A stretch of 46,079 bases of DNA from Bacteroidota bacterium. Its GTDB lineage: Bacteria; Bacteroidota; Bacteroidia; Bacteroidales; F082. A model generated the notes under the pieces. The model saw only the letters and a program-made list of their open reading frames with translations, had not been told where the DNA came from and did not search any database. The position numbers and the translations under genes were made by a program. The stretch is taken from NCBI GenBank assembly GCA_024280235.1, contig JAJRQN010000043.1:1-46079 (forward strand), read 5' to 3'. This document shows, one piece after another, positions 14,225 to 24,399 of this stretch (position 1 is the stretch's first letter; every line of letters starts with the position of its first letter).

Positions 14225-17020
14225 TTACCCCACCACCACATTCACAATGCGTTTGGGAACTACGATGATTTTCCGAACGGTTTTGCCTTCCAACCAGCGC
14301 TGGGCCTCTTCGGCGGCCAGCACGACTTTTTCTATCTCCTCTTTGGGCATCTCTACCGGAAGCTTTAGTTTGAAACGCATCTTACCGTTAAACGACACCG
14401 GATAAGCAAAACTGTCTTCTCTCAAATATTTTTCATCATATTTCGGGAAGTCCACCCTGCTAACACTCTCGTTATGACCCAGTTTTTGCCACAGCTCTTC
14501 TGCGAGGTGCGGTGCATAAGGCTCCAGCAACACGGCCAACGGTTCCAAAACTTCCCGTTTGTGGCATTTCAGGTCGGTCAGCTCATTGGCACAAATCATA
14601 AAAGCACTGACGCCTGTATTGAAAGAAAACCGTTCAATGTCGCTGCGGATTTTTTTGATGGTTTTATGTAATACTTTTAGCTCGGCTTCTCCAGCTTTTT
14701 CATCGGTAACCCGTAGCGAATTATCCTCTGAAAAATAGAGCCGCCACAGCTTATTAAGAAAACGAAAAACGCCTTCAATGCCTTTGGTGTCCCAGGGTTT
14801 GTCCTGCTCGATGGGACCCAGAAACATCTCATACAGCCGCAAGGTATCTGCACCATATTTTTCAATCAAATCATCGGGATTCTGTACGTTGTGTTTCGAC
14901 TTGGACATTTTTTCCACTTCATAACCACAAATGTATTTCCCATCCTCCGGAATAAATTCGGCATCGGCAAATTCAGGCAGCCATTTTTTAAAAGCTTCGA
15001 TATCCAATATATCGTTGTCCACCAGGTTAATATCTGCATGTAAAGCCTGCGTTTTGTACTGCTTGCGCAGGTTGTACGACACAAACCGGTTGGTTCCCTG
15101 AATGCGGTACACAAAACTGGAGCGGCCCTGAATTTTTCCCTGGTTTATCAGCTTTTGGAATGGCTCGTTCTCACAGGTTAGTCCCAAATCGAACAGAAAT
15201 TTATTCCAAAAACGTGAATATATAAGGTGGCCGGCAGCATGTTCGTCGCCACCGATATACAGATCCACATTACGCCAGTAACGGTTAGCATCTTTGGAGA
15301 AGTATTCCTTATCATTGTGTGGATCCATGTAGCGGAGATAATAAGCACTGGAGCCGGCAAACCCGGGCATCGTATTGGTTTCCAAAGGATAGCCCTCTTT
15401 AGTCTTCCAGTTTTTGGCGCGTGCCAGTGGCGGTTCTCCCGTTTCGGTAGGCAGGTATTTGTCCACCTCCGGAAGCTTCAGCGGAAGCTCTTCTTCCGGC
15501 AACGGATAAGGCATACCGTCTTTGTAATAAATGGGGAAAGGCTCGCCCCAGTATCGCTGGCGGCTGAAAATAGCATCTCGCAGACGGTAATTAACTTTTC
15601 CCGTACCAATCCCCATCTCTTCCAGCTTGTCAATAGCGGCACGAATAGCCTGTTTCACCGGCAGCCCGTTTAAGAAACCCGAATGAATTAAAACGCCCTC
15701 TTTGGCATCGTATGATGCTTCCCATTCGGCCGGGTCAGAAGCAGTTTCGCCTTCGGCAGCAACTACCTGCACAATGGGAAGTTCAAAATGACGGGCAAAG
15801 GCAAAGTCGCGGCTGTCATGGGCCGGCACGGCCATAATAGCGCCGGTTCCATATCCTGACAACACATAATCGGCTACCCAAACCGGGATTTCTTTTCCGG
15901 TCAGCGGGTTTATGGCATAAGCACCGGTAAATTTTCCGGTTACCTTTTTCACTTCGGTCATGCGCTCACGTTCCGAACGATTTTTGGCCCATTTCACATA
16001 AGCCTCCACCTCCGCTTTTTGTTCCGGAGTAGTAATTTTTTCCACCAGTTCATGTTCGGGAGCCAGCACCATGTAGGTAGCGCCAAACAACGTGTCGGGA
16101 CGAGTGGTAAAGACTTCAATACCGCCCAATCCGGATACTTCTCCTGTTAGCTGAAACGACAACGAAGCACCTTCGCTGCGGCCAATCCAGTTGCGTTGCA
16201 TTTCTCTCATCGAATCCGGCCAATCTACCTTTTCGAGTCCATCAAGTAACCGTTGGGCATATGCCGTGATGCGCAGCGACCACTGTTTCATCAGCTTGCG
16301 TTCCACCGGATAGCCGCCGCGTTCAGACAAACCCTCTTTCACCTCATCGTTGGCCAGCACGGTACCCAAAGCCGGGCACCAGTTGACCATAGTTTCCGAA
16401 AGATAAGCCAGCCGGTAATGCATAAGCAATTCCTGCTGTTGATTTTCGTTCATCTGTTTCCATTGCGCAGCCGAAAATATCTCCACTTCATCACAGGCAG
16501 CTTCCACCCCGGCGTTGCCAGTCGTTTCAAATTGCTTTATCAAATCCGCCAGCGGTTCGGCTTTATCGGTTTTTTTGTTGTACCACGATTTAAAAAGCTG
16601 AATAAATGTCCATTGTGTCCATTTGTAATAGGACGGGTCGGAAGTACGCACTTCGCGATCCCAGTCGAACGAAAAACCAATTTGATCCAGCTGTTCGCGG
16701 TAGCGTTTAATATTTTTCTCCGTGGTAATTTCGGGATGGGTACCCGTTTGAATGGCATACTGTTCGGCCGGCAGTCCGTAAGCATCGAAACCCATGGGAT
16801 GCAGCACGTTAAAGCCCTGATGTCTTTTGTAACGTGCATAAATATCAGACGCAATGTATCCCAGCGGGTGGCCTACATGCAAGCCGGCTCCCGAAGGATA
16901 AGGAAACATATCGAGCACATAGTACTTGGGCAGGTCAAAATTGTTTTCTGCTTTAAAAGTCTTATGCTCACGCCAGTATTGCTGCCACTTTTTCTCTATT
17001 TCCTGATGATTGTATGCCAT
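14225..17020 (-). CDS. leuS: Leucyl-tRNA synthetase
   Basis: This class I enzyme charges tRNA-Leu. Its 931 residues are longer than E. coli LeuRS (860). The HIGH motif is HVGH at 48-51 within [16 protein letters not shown]. The CP1 editing domain shows [14 protein letters not shown] and the specific [19 protein letters not shown]. The KMSKS loop is [20 protein letters not shown], followed by the helical anticodon domain and a C-terminal domain. An extra stretch after the HIGH half (about residues 150-185, [20 protein letters not shown]) accounts for part of the added length. The gene stands alone. Confidence 0.97.
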   Translation of the reverse strand: MAYNHQEIEKKWQQYWREHKTFKAENNFDLPKYYVLDMFPYPSGAGLHVGHPLGYIASDIYARYKRHQGFNVLHPMGFDAYGLPAEQYAIQTGTHPEITTEKNIKRYREQLDQIGFSFDWDREVRTSDPSYYKWTQWTFIQLFKSWYNKKTDKAEPLADLIKQFETTGNAGVEAACDEVEIFSAAQWKQMNENQQQELLMHYRLAYLSETMVNWCPALGTVLANDEVKEGLSERGGYPVERKLMKQWSLRITAYAQRLLDGLEKVDWPDSMREMQRNWIGRSEGASLSFQLTGEVSGLGGIEVFTTRPDTLFGATYMVLAPEHELVEKITTPEQKAEVEAYVKWAKNRSERERMTEVKKVTGKFTGAYAINPLTGKEIPVWVADYVLSGYGTGAIMAVPAHDSRDFAFARHFELPIVQVVAAEGETASDPAEWEASYDAKEGVLIHSGFLNGLPVKQAIRAAIDKLEEMGIGTGKVNYRLRDAIFSRQRYWGEPFPIYYKDGMPYPLPEEELPLKLPEVDKYLPTETGEPPLARAKNWKTKEGYPLETNTMPGFAGSSAYYLRYMDPHNDKEYFSKDANRYWRNVDLYIGGDEHAAGHLIYSRFWNKFLFDLGLTCENEPFQKLINQGKIQGRSSFVYRIQGTNRFVSYNLRKQYKTQALHADINLVDNDILDIEAFKKWLPEFADAEFIPEDGKYICGYEVEKMSKSKHNVQNPDDLIEKYGADTLRLYEMFLGPIEQDKPWDTKGIEGVFRFLNKLWRLYFSEDNSLRVTDEKAGEAELKVLHKTIKKIRSDIERFSFNTGVSAFMICANELTDLKCHKREVLEPLAVLLEPYAPHLAEELWQKLGHNESVSRVDFPKYDEKYLREDSFAYPVSFNGKMRFKLKLPVEMPKEEIEKVVLAAEEAQRWLEGKTVRKIIVVPKRIVNVVVG

Positions 17021-17531
17021 ATTCTAAGAATCTTTTCTTTTGTTATCTTTTTGAAAATCAATAACCAGCAGTCCAAACGGTCTCAATATTTTCAAGCTGC
17101 GAAATTAACAAAAGAATGGGAAATTCAGAACATAAGTAGCCAACATGGAAAATAACACCTGTTTTTGTTCTACAAAGTTTGCTGTATATGAGAAAAATTA
17201 TAATTTTTCTATTGAAGTTGTTACTTTAATTCACTTTTCTGCAAAGCCAGAAGCATCCACAAGGGTGGGATTCATTTATCTGCAGTTTGTGGATGTAGGG
17301 CCATCTAACCGAATTATTCAGGCTGAGTGTCTTCCGCTGGAAACCGGCACTAATGTTGGATTTGAAAAATATGATTTTACGAAACAATCCGTTTATTTTG
17401 TCATGGGCTGAAAAACAAAACCGACCACTCTTTTCCAGGAAAAACGATCTTACATACAACCATTAATTCCATAAAAGATACCGATAAAAGATTTACCTTC
17501 GCAGAAACATCCAAAGCAAACGGTATTATAA
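17021..17531. other. Spacer between leuS and the PHP gene
   Basis: About 500 bp between divergent genes. It is mostly AT-rich and holds a plus-strand frame of 88 codons (17145-17411) with fairly protein-like composition in its second half but no recognised family. I do not regard it as a secure gene. Near 17490, TTACCTTCGC resembles a -7 box for the PHP gene. Confidence 0.5.
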
Positions 17532-18377
17532 ATGGTAAACTACAACCTGCATCAGCACAGTACATTTTCGGATGGTAAAGCCGAACCGGAGGCCTATGTC
17601 AAAAAAGCACTGGAACTCGGTTTTCGCGCCATGGGGTTTACCGAACATTCGCCCCTTCCTTTTCCCACAACATTTTCGCTAAAGAAAGAAAATGCCGAGA
17701 CTTATGTACGGGAAACAGCACGGCTGAAAGAATTATATCACGGACAAATTGCGCTATACCGCGCCATGGAATTTGATTTTGTTCCCGGGTTGTCTGATGA
17801 TTTTGATTTATGGCGCGATAAATTACATCTTGATTATGCCATCGGCTCGGTGCATTTGGTACGTCCGCAACACGGAGATGGCCTTTGGTTTATCGATGGT
17901 CCGTTAAAAGAAAAATATGATGACGGCCTGCGGAAATATTTCGGCAACGACATAAAAAAAGCGGTTAAAACGTACTACTATCAAATTAACCAAATGATAG
18001 AAACCCAACGCTTTGAGATTGTGGCACATTTGGATAAGGTTAAAATGCACAATGCCGGACGTTATTTCAGCGAAGACGAGAAGTGGTATCGCCTGCTGGT
18101 GAGTGAAACGCTGGAACTTATCGCAGAAAAAGATCTTATGGTTGAAGTAAACACACGTGGCCTGTATAAAAAACGCTCAAACCGTCTTTTCCCCGATGAT
18201 GAAACTTTGCGTCAGGTTAAAGAGAGGAATATTCCGGTACTTATTTCTTCGGATGCCCATCAACCCGATGAGCTAAATGCGTTTATGGATTATGCCGAAA
18301 AACGATTGATGGAAACGGGAATAAAAGCAGTGATGTTTTTCAACCATGGAAATTGGGAAGAGGTTCCGTTGGTATAA
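17532..18377 (+). CDS. PHP-family histidinol-phosphatase-like hydrolase
   Basis: The 281-residue cytoplasmic metallo-phosphatase of the PHP fold most resembles HisJ/HisK-type histidinol-phosphatases. The metal-binding motifs are in order: NLHQHSTFSDG (8-16), GFTEHSP (about 36), RAMEFDF (about 78), IGSVH, EIVAHLDKVKMH, EVNTRG and the final SSDAHQPDEL. No other histidine-biosynthesis gene is nearby, so the exact substrate is open. The reading frame is followed after 35 bp by an endonuclease/exonuclease/phosphatase-family gene, so the two may be cotranscribed. Confidence 0.85.
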   Translation: MVNYNLHQHSTFSDGKAEPEAYVKKALELGFRAMGFTEHSPLPFPTTFSLKKENAETYVRETARLKELYHGQIALYRAMEFDFVPGLSDDFDLWRDKLHLDYAIGSVHLVRPQHGDGLWFIDGPLKEKYDDGLRKYFGNDIKKAVKTYYYQINQMIETQRFEIVAHLDKVKMHNAGRYFSEDEKWYRLLVSETLELIAEKDLMVEVNTRGLYKKRSNRLFPDDETLRQVKERNIPVLISSDAHQPDELNAFMDYAEKRLMETGIKAVMFFNHGNWEEVPLV

Positions 18378-18412
18378 TATTTTTTTTGTACTTTGGACAA
18401 AAATTTATCATC

Positions 18413-19474
18413 ATGAAAAAGTTTTTCAAGATTCTGTTGTACTTTCTGCTGACAATAGTCATTTTGTTTGTGGGTTTCGTAGCTTACATCTCCATTACCG
18501 ATTATCGTCCTGCCCATGTGGTCAACCTTATGAATGAAAGTAATTCCACCATTGAACCAATAGATAAAGACACTTTCAACCTAATGACCTGGAACATCGG
18601 ATATGCCGGCCTTGGTGCTGAGATGGATTTCTTTTATGACGGCGGTGAGAAAGTACGGCCAACAAAAAAAATGGTTGATAAATATCTGAATGGCATAAAA
18701 CATTTCGTGAGTTCGCACGACTCCATTGACTTTTGGTTTATTCAGGAAGTGGATATGCACTCGCACCGCTCCTATGATATTAATGAAGTAAAAGCAATTA
18801 CCAAGGCTAAAAAGGGAAGCCATGCCATATTCGCTTTCAACTACAAATGTCCTTTTGTACCTGTTCCGTGGTATAATCCGCTGGGCGCAGTAAAAGGCGG
18901 ATTAATGACATTCACTGACTACCCATACGATGAAGCAACACGGTATGCTTACCCGCTGATAGCACCGTGGCCGAACAAACTTTTTCTTCTTGACCGCTGT
19001 TTTATTCTCACCCGTTTCCCTCTCGCCAACGGCAAAGACTTGGTGATTATGAATACCCACAACTCAGCCTACATCTACGACAGTTTGTTACGGATAAAAG
19101 AGCTGAATATCTTAAAAGACAAAATGTTGGAAGAATATAAAAAAGGAAATTATGTGATTGCCGGAGGCGACTGGAATGCCAATCCGCCAAACTTCAGGCC
19201 GGCAGGTAAATTTGACGGTAATCGTTTTGTTCCCACAAAAGTGCAAATGAGCAACAAGACCTTCCCTGCGTCGTGGAGATGGGCTTACGACCCCACCGCT
19301 CCAAGCAACCGGCAGAATTATAAATCATTTGTCAGGGGCGAGAATGGAACCACCACTATCGATTATTTTATTCTTTCACCCAACGTAAAATTGCTCAAGG
19401 TAAAAACCATCGATTTGAATTTTGCTGACAGCGACCACAATCCTGTGTATATGAAAGTAATGCTGAAACAATAG
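18413..19474 (+). CDS. Membrane-anchored endonuclease/exonuclease/phosphatase family protein
   Basis: The 353-residue protein has an N-terminal membrane anchor (residues 5-27, FKILLYFLLTIVILFVGFVA), so its catalytic domain is probably periplasmic. The EEP (DNase I/sphingomyelinase-like) fold motifs are LMTWNIGY, FWFIQEVD with the metal-binding Glu, GGDWNANP and the final SDHNPV with the catalytic Asp-His. The substrate could be a phosphodiester in nucleic acid or lipid. The frame extends upstream to 18353, but that part overlaps the PHP gene; the ATG at 18413 opens a proper signal anchor. Confidence 0.85.
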   Translation: MKKFFKILLYFLLTIVILFVGFVAYISITDYRPAHVVNLMNESNSTIEPIDKDTFNLMTWNIGYAGLGAEMDFFYDGGEKVRPTKKMVDKYLNGIKHFVSSHDSIDFWFIQEVDMHSHRSYDINEVKAITKAKKGSHAIFAFNYKCPFVPVPWYNPLGAVKGGLMTFTDYPYDEATRYAYPLIAPWPNKLFLLDRCFILTRFPLANGKDLVIMNTHNSAYIYDSLLRIKELNILKDKMLEEYKKGNYVIAGGDWNANPPNFRPAGKFDGNRFVPTKVQMSNKTFPASWRWAYDPTAPSNRQNYKSFVRGENGTTTIDYFILSPNVKLLKVKTIDLNFADSDHNPVYMKVMLKQ

Positions 19475-19587
19475 GTATCCGAAAACCCTGTCAGATTCAA
19501 TATGATTTTTTACAACTCCTTTTAAAATAACATGTTAAAAAAATTCACAAAAATTAAATCGCACCTGTTTTACATCTGATTTTATAT

Positions 19588-19595
19588 TACTTTTG
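19588..19595 (+). promoter_or_regulatory. Promoter -7 box of prs
   Basis: TACTTTTG, 28 bases before the ATG, is a full TAnnTTTG match. Confidence 0.65.
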
Positions 19596-19623
19596 CACCG
19601 TATTTTCAACCAGTCGATACATC

Positions 19624-20577
19624 ATGCAAGAGCCTTTAGTTAAAATTTTTTCCGGACGGCAAAGTCGTTATCTTGCGGAAAAAATAGTAGAAGCTTATAA
19701 AACCCAACTCGGAAAATCAGAAGTTATTTGTTTTTCGGATGGTGAGTTTCAAACTTCTTATGAAGAGAATATCCGCGGACGTGATGTATTTATTGTCCAG
19801 TCAACGTTTCCTCCGGCTGATAATATTATGGAATTGCTTATGATGATTGATGCTGCTAAAAGAGCCTCAGCGAGGAAAATTGTGGCGGTAATTCCTTATT
19901 TTGGCTATGCCCGGCAGGACAGAAAAGATAAACCACGGGTTTCCATTGGCTCTAAACTAATAACTAATCTCTTGACAACCGCAGGTATTAACAGATTGAT
20001 AACCATTGATTTGCATGCCGACCAAATTCAGGGTTTTTTGGATGTTCCGGTAGATCATTTGTATGCTTCGGTGATTTTTCATCCATATTTGAGAAGTTTG
20101 AATTTACCTAACCTGATGATGGCTTCACCTGATACGGGCGGAACCCGCAGAGCAGCTTCGTATGCCAAAGGCCTTAACACTGGTTTTGCCATTTGCTATA
20201 AACAGCGCTCTAAGCCAAATGTGATAGAAAAAATGCAATTGATTGGCGATGTGGAAGGAAAAGATGTCGTGCTGGTTGATGACATTATTGATACAGCCGG
20301 AACCATCACAAAAGCCGGTAAACTGATTATGGAAAAAGGAGCCAATAGCGTGAGAGCTATGGCCACACATGCTATTTTTTCGGGAAATGCACGGGAAGTA
20401 CTTGCCAATTCGCCTTTTGAAGAGGTTATCGTTACCGATACGATTCCTACTAACACAGAGAATTTTAATAAAGTAAAAGTGCTTACAACGGCTACTCTTT
20501 TTGCCGAAGTAATTAAACGCGTTGAAAATTATGAATCCATTAGCTCCCTGTTTAATTTAGGGAGTAATATTAAATAA
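19624..20577 (+). CDS. prs: Ribose-phosphate pyrophosphokinase
   Basis: This cytoplasmic enzyme makes PRPP from ribose 5-phosphate and ATP, feeding nucleotide, histidine and tryptophan synthesis. Its 317 residues include the catalytic flexible loop GYARQDRKDKPRVSIGSKL, the divalent metal site TIDLHADQIQGF and the PRPP-binding VLVDDIIDTAGTITKAG. It is followed 17 bp later by rplY, a common Bacteroidota arrangement (prs-rplY-pth). Confidence 0.97.
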   Translation: MQEPLVKIFSGRQSRYLAEKIVEAYKTQLGKSEVICFSDGEFQTSYEENIRGRDVFIVQSTFPPADNIMELLMMIDAAKRASARKIVAVIPYFGYARQDRKDKPRVSIGSKLITNLLTTAGINRLITIDLHADQIQGFLDVPVDHLYASVIFHPYLRSLNLPNLMMASPDTGGTRRAASYAKGLNTGFAICYKQRSKPNVIEKMQLIGDVEGKDVVLVDDIIDTAGTITKAGKLIMEKGANSVRAMATHAIFSGNAREVLANSPFEEVIVTDTIPTNTENFNKVKVLTTATLFAEVIKRVENYESISSLFNLGSNIK

Positions 20578-20594
20578 CTATTAAATTTTATAAC

Positions 20595-21215
20595 ATGAAA
20601 ACAGTATCATTGAGCGGTTCTCTCCGCGAGAACGTAGGGAAAAAAGATGCTAAAAGGCTGAGAAATGAGGGAAAAGTCCCTTGTGTAATCTATGGCGGTA
20701 AAGAGCAGAAACACTTTTTTCTCGACCAGAAAGATTTTAAGAAAATCATCTTTACCCCGGAAATCTTTATCATTAAAATTGAGCTGGGTAAAGAAAATTT
20801 CGAAACTATTTTGCAGGATATTCAATACCATCCGGTATCAGATATTGTCTTGCATGCTGATTTTCTGGAACTTACACCAGGGAAAACTGTTACACTCGCT
20901 ATTCCGGTACAAATGGAAGGTACATCTCCCGGTGTTATCAAGGGGGGACGGTTACAGCTCAAATTACGCAAAATACGGGTGAAAGGTTTGGTAGAAGACA
21001 TGCCTGAACATATTTTACTAAACATCTCAGATCTGGATATTGGAAACTCCATAAAAGTAAAAGAAGTTCCCGGTGAGAAACTTCAGTTTCTTGATCCTGC
21101 CAATTCCGTTGTGATAAGCGTGAAAGCCGCTCGTGGTCTTTCTGAGGCAGAACTTGCCGAGGAAGAACTTGCCGAGGAAGAAGAAAGTGAAACGGAAGCT
21201 ACTACTGAAGAATAA
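20595..21215 (+). CDS. rplY: Ribosomal protein L25 (TL5/Ctc form)
   Basis: This protein binds 5S rRNA in the large ribosomal subunit. The 206-residue long form has the N-terminal L25 domain (1-95, VIYGGKEQKHFFLD), the C-terminal TL5/Ctc beta domain (100-185, HILLNISDLDIGNSIKVKEV) and an acidic tail rich in Glu. It is cotranscribed with prs and is followed by a clear terminator. Two in-frame stop codons stand in tandem at its end (TAATAA). Confidence 0.96.
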   Translation: MKTVSLSGSLRENVGKKDAKRLRNEGKVPCVIYGGKEQKHFFLDQKDFKKIIFTPEIFIIKIELGKENFETILQDIQYHPVSDIVLHADFLELTPGKTVTLAIPVQMEGTSPGVIKGGRLQLKLRKIRVKGLVEDMPEHILLNISDLDIGNSIKVKEVPGEKLQFLDPANSVVISVKAARGLSEAELAEEELAEEEESETEATTEE

Positions 21216-21235
21216 TAATTCATAAGTTTTTTCAT

Positions 21236-21271
21236 AAAGGGATAAGGCGTAAGCTTTATCCCTTTATTTTT
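21236..21271 (+). terminator. Terminator of prs-rplY, overlapping the pth promoter
   Basis: AAAGGGATAA pairs with TTATCCCTTT (inner GC/GC pairs as well) and is followed by ATTTTTG. The U tract shares bases with a perfect -7 box TATTTTTG at 21265-21272, which is placed to drive pth (ATG at 21300). Confidence 0.8.
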
Positions 21272-21299
21272 GTCCAAATAAAGCAAATAAATCAGCCAC

Positions 21300-21761
21300 A
21301 TGAAATATCTAATTGCATGTCTGGGAAATATCGGAGCAGAGTATGCCAATACCCGTCACAATATCGGTTTTGTGGTTGCCGATGCACTTTCCGGAGACCT
21401 CAGGGGAGAATTTGAAACCGAACGCCTCGCTTCTGTTTCCCGAACAAAATACAAAGGCCGGATGCTTATAGTCATAAAACCAGCTACCTATATGAACCTC
21501 AGTGGGAAAGCAGTAAAATACTGGCTTACGAAAGAAAAAATCCCGTTGGACAAACTGCTTGTGGTACTTGATGACATAGCACTGCCGTTGGGGACGTTGC
21601 GCCTGAAAAAACAGGGAGGCGATGCCGGTCATAACGGGCTTACAGATATTATTGAAAAACTTGGAACCAATGTTTTTCCACGCCTCCGCATGGGCATTGG
21701 AAATGACTTTCCGAAAGGATATCAGATTGATTATGTGTTAGGACAGTGGTCGCACTCCTAA
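21300..21761 (+). CDS. pth: Peptidyl-tRNA hydrolase, truncated by an in-frame TAA
   Basis: The enzyme frees tRNA from peptidyl-tRNA that drops off ribosomes and is essential in studied bacteria. The first 153 residues are normal: catalytic His20 in NTRHNIGF, KPATYMNLSG, LDDIALPLG and GGDAGHNGL. After VLGQWSHS comes TAA (21759-21761). The same frame then continues for 33 codons to a TAA at 21861-21863, with TDLLIPRVEKAVEIIKSF and ending TMNLYNNK. This is the expected Pth C-terminus, giving a normal total of about 187 residues. The loss removes the C-terminal helix next to the tRNA-binding cleft. A GAA to TAA change would explain it. Whether the protein works is unknown. Confidence 0.9.
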   Translation: MKYLIACLGNIGAEYANTRHNIGFVVADALSGDLRGEFETERLASVSRTKYKGRMLIVIKPATYMNLSGKAVKYWLTKEKIPLDKLLVVLDDIALPLGTLRLKKQGGDAGHNGLTDIIEKLGTNVFPRLRMGIGNDFPKGYQIDYVLGQWSHS

Positions 21762-22045
21762 ACTGATCTGCTTATCCCCCGTGTGGAAAAAGCAGTGGAA
21801 ATCATTAAAAGCTTCGTTACTCTCGGCACTGACCGTACTATGAATCTATACAACAACAAATAAAAGAATACCCTTCTCATGTGGAACAGTGTTTCCTTAG
21901 AAAGGGGGTATGCTATCACCTTCAAAAAACCCAAATGTTCCGGAAAAAGCGATTTTAATTGCTATGCTTCCAAATTCCGACAATAAACTACACGAAACGG
22001 CAGCTTCCTGTGAAACCAACAGATATCATAAATTAGCTCAGATGT

Positions 22046-22624
22046 TTATTTCTGTGTCTCTTTCACGCGCATATCGCCGAGCAGCACATCCCAAAATCCA
22101 ATCATACGCCCGCCAATTTGTGTTTCTTTGCGTTTTACGTAAACCGTGATATCCTTTTTGGTAGTATCCTGATAAACCAGTTGGCCTTCTTTGTTGTAGC
22201 CTTTAAATTTCTGAAAAACAGTAATGACACCCACATAAGTACCATCGGGCTGCCGTTGCAGGTCGCTTACATAATCAATTTTATACCATTCAATTTCAAC
22301 TTTGCTGTAGTTGAGACGCATCAGGCGTTCAAAGTATTTACGAACACCATAGTAGTTAATCTGTGGTCTAAGTAAAGAAGAAACGCCGATTTCAGATCCT
22401 TTCATAAAAAGTTCTTCGGCACGGTCAATCACACGGTTTGCCTCGCTCCACGGCGTATCTTTACTGCCTATGGTGGTAATATATTTACTCAGGTCGCGAA
22501 CTTTCTCCAGCGCAAGGCTGTCAATAGCCTGTTTTCTTTTCGGGTTAAGGGTTTCTTGTGCTGTCGCCGGTAACACCATGAGTATTCCTAACAGGAAAAA
22601 AATAGAAAAGGTTATGTTTTTCAT
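22046..22624 (-). CDS. Exported protein of unknown function
   Basis: The 192-residue protein opens with a Sec signal peptide (MKNITFSIFFLLGILMVLPATAQ, cut after Ala-Gln), so it is periplasmic. The mature part begins with a helical segment (KRKQAIDSLALEKVRDLSKY) and then a beta-rich part (VEIEWYKIDYVSDLQRQPDG, VYVKRKETQIGG). The family is not recognised. It starts 5 bp after the stop of the upstream lipoprotein gene, so the two form an operon and probably act together at the envelope. Confidence 0.75.
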   Translation of the reverse strand: MKNITFSIFFLLGILMVLPATAQETLNPKRKQAIDSLALEKVRDLSKYITTIGSKDTPWSEANRVIDRAEELFMKGSEIGVSSLLRPQINYYGVRKYFERLMRLNYSKVEIEWYKIDYVSDLQRQPDGTYVGVITVFQKFKGYNKEGQLVYQDTTKKDITVYVKRKETQIGGRMIGFWDVLLGDMRVKETQK

Positions 22625-22629
22625 TGCAC

Positions 22630-23292
22630 TTATTTTTTAATGAGTTCTAATTCTGAAATTTTTCCTTCGGTATTTCTTTTTACAGATTCTACTGCAAAGT
22701 GGTACGACTTTATATCTTTAAGATAGTTCAAAAAACGGGAGGCTGTGGTGGGACGATCATAGTCGTTTACGCCATCCACCTGATCTATGATGATCAACAC
22801 CGGTACATCTGGTGTGGCAAAAAGTTGAAGTACCTGCTCTATCTCTTTGTCCGCTTCATCATAAGAGCCGGCATGAGCAATAGTTGCAAATTTTTCATTG
22901 ATGATGTTGAATTTTGCCCGTTCAGCTTGTTTTTTAGCGGCTTCTTCTTTTCTCAGTCGTTCCTCCTCCGCTTTTCGAACAGCTTCTGCTTTTTCGGTAT
23001 TCAACTTGTCCCCTACTTTTACAATCAGGTCTTTTACATCCTGATCATCAATATTGTACGATTTAATAGTGTCCAAACGTTTAAATTGTTAGTCCAATGT
23101 CCAGTTGGTAGTACAGTTTAACATAGCCATCAGGTCCTTTTTAGCTTGCTGAACTTTGGTGTTATAGGCTGCTGCAGCTTGTTCTTTGGCCAGTTTTTTC
23201 TTGCTTTGGCAAGAAGAAAGTCCCCCAAAAGTTATTCCGGCAAGCAGGATAATCAACATTATCCGGGGGAATTTTATCAGGTGTTTTCTCAT
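22630..23292 (-). pseudogene. Lipoprotein gene interrupted by one in-frame TAA
   Basis: Residues 1-67 (23292-23092) form a lipoprotein start: a signal ending LSSCQSKKK with the lipidated Cys28. TAA at 23089-23091 interrupts at codon 68. The same frame then continues QFKRLDTIKSYNIDDQDVKD and so on for about 150 residues to 22630. A charged coiled-coil (VRKAEEERLRKEEAAKK) leads into a globular C-terminus (VPVLIIIDQVDGVNDYDR). There is no ATG at the resumption, only a TTG. The parts look like one protein of about 220 residues, so I read it as a single gene with a nonsense codon. Its function is unknown. Confidence 0.75.
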
Positions 23293-23491
23293 TCTGTCTT
23301 TACTTTAAAATGTTTTAAAAATTAAGAGACAAAAATAGCAAAAAAAACATGAATATAACTGTTAAATAGTTTTAAAATATTGAAAATAACGAATAGTAAC
23401 TCACTGATACTGTGTAATGTCAATAATTCTTTATTTTCCTCACAATTTCCGTTTGTACATTCTTTGGAAATTACTAATTTAGCCCGGTCGT

Positions 23492-24376
23492 ATGGTAGCA
23501 AAAGAAGAACAATATTACAAAAGGCGCATTAACACAGCATATTTTACCTCGCTCGTCAGTATTATGCTGGTGTTGTTCACGCTGGGGTTTCTTGGTCTAT
23601 TGATTGTGCATGCCAAAATATTGTCTAATTATATCAAGGAAAACATTGGTTTTGAAATCATTATAAAACCCGGTGTTAAAGAAGCTGATGTCATTCGTTT
23701 GCAGAAACAGTTGGATACACGCAATTACGTTAAAACCACCGAATACATAACTAAGAAAGAAGCACTTGAACGTTTGAAAAAAAGTCTCGGAGCTAATTTT
23801 GTGAACTTTTTCAGAAAAGGAAATAATCCATTACTTCCATCCATCGACGTGAGATTCAATGCTGAATGGGCTAACAATGACAGTATTGCGAAAATTGAAA
23901 AGCAACTCCTTGCAAAGCCTTTCATAAAGGAGGTTTATTACCAAAAATCGTTGGTGCAGGAGATTGATAAAAATCTGAGCAAGATCACATTGGTTTTGTT
24001 GGTTTTGAGTGCTGTTTTGCTGATAATTGCCGTTACATTAATGAACAACAGCATCAGGCTGACCATTTATTCAAGACGGTTTGTGATAAAGAGCATGCAA
24101 CTCGTAGGTGCCACGCGGGGATTTATTCGCCGGCCTTTTGTGTGGAGAGGTATGTTACAGGGGTTTTACAGCGCCGTTATTGCTTTATCTTTACTAACAG
24201 CTGTTTTGATCATCGCCCGTGAAAACATGCCGGAGTTAGCAGCCATCGAGAGTACCAAGATGATAGGTTTTGTTTACGTGTTTGTTATATTGCTTGGCAT
24301 GGCTGTTACGGGATTTTCCACATTCCTCTCTGTAAGCCGTTATCTAGACATGAATAAACAGAAACTGTATTTTTAG
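23492..24376 (+). CDS. ftsX: Cell-division protein FtsX
   Basis: FtsX is the membrane subunit of the FtsEX complex, which activates septal peptidoglycan hydrolases. The 294 residues have one N-terminal membrane segment (about 17-42), a periplasmic ECD (45-165, with EYITKKEALERLKKSLG and NPLLPSIDVRF) and three C-terminal segments. The conserved MQLVGATRGFIRRPFVWRG loop contacts FtsE. ftsE is not in the window. comF follows after 23 bp. Confidence 0.93.
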   Translation: MVAKEEQYYKRRINTAYFTSLVSIMLVLFTLGFLGLLIVHAKILSNYIKENIGFEIIIKPGVKEADVIRLQKQLDTRNYVKTTEYITKKEALERLKKSLGANFVNFFRKGNNPLLPSIDVRFNAEWANNDSIAKIEKQLLAKPFIKEVYYQKSLVQEIDKNLSKITLVLLVLSAVLLIIAVTLMNNSIRLTIYSRRFVIKSMQLVGATRGFIRRPFVWRGMLQGFYSAVIALSLLTAVLIIARENMPELAAIESTKMIGFVYVFVILLGMAVTGFSTFLSVSRYLDMNKQKLYF

Positions 24377-24399
24377 TTTCTATCATATTTTTTCATCTT

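Noticed and set aside
17145-17411. An 88-codon plus-strand frame between leuS and the PHP gene
   Set aside because: The first half is AT-rich and unlike a protein, no family is recognised and no promoter box or ribosome-binding site precedes it. The second half looks somewhat protein-like, so it is noted but not called.
21910-22030. Start of an hflX-like GTPase gene after pth
   Set aside because: The peptide EKAILIAMLP recalls HflX N-termini, but agreement covers only about ten residues and the sequence then runs into the convergent gene.
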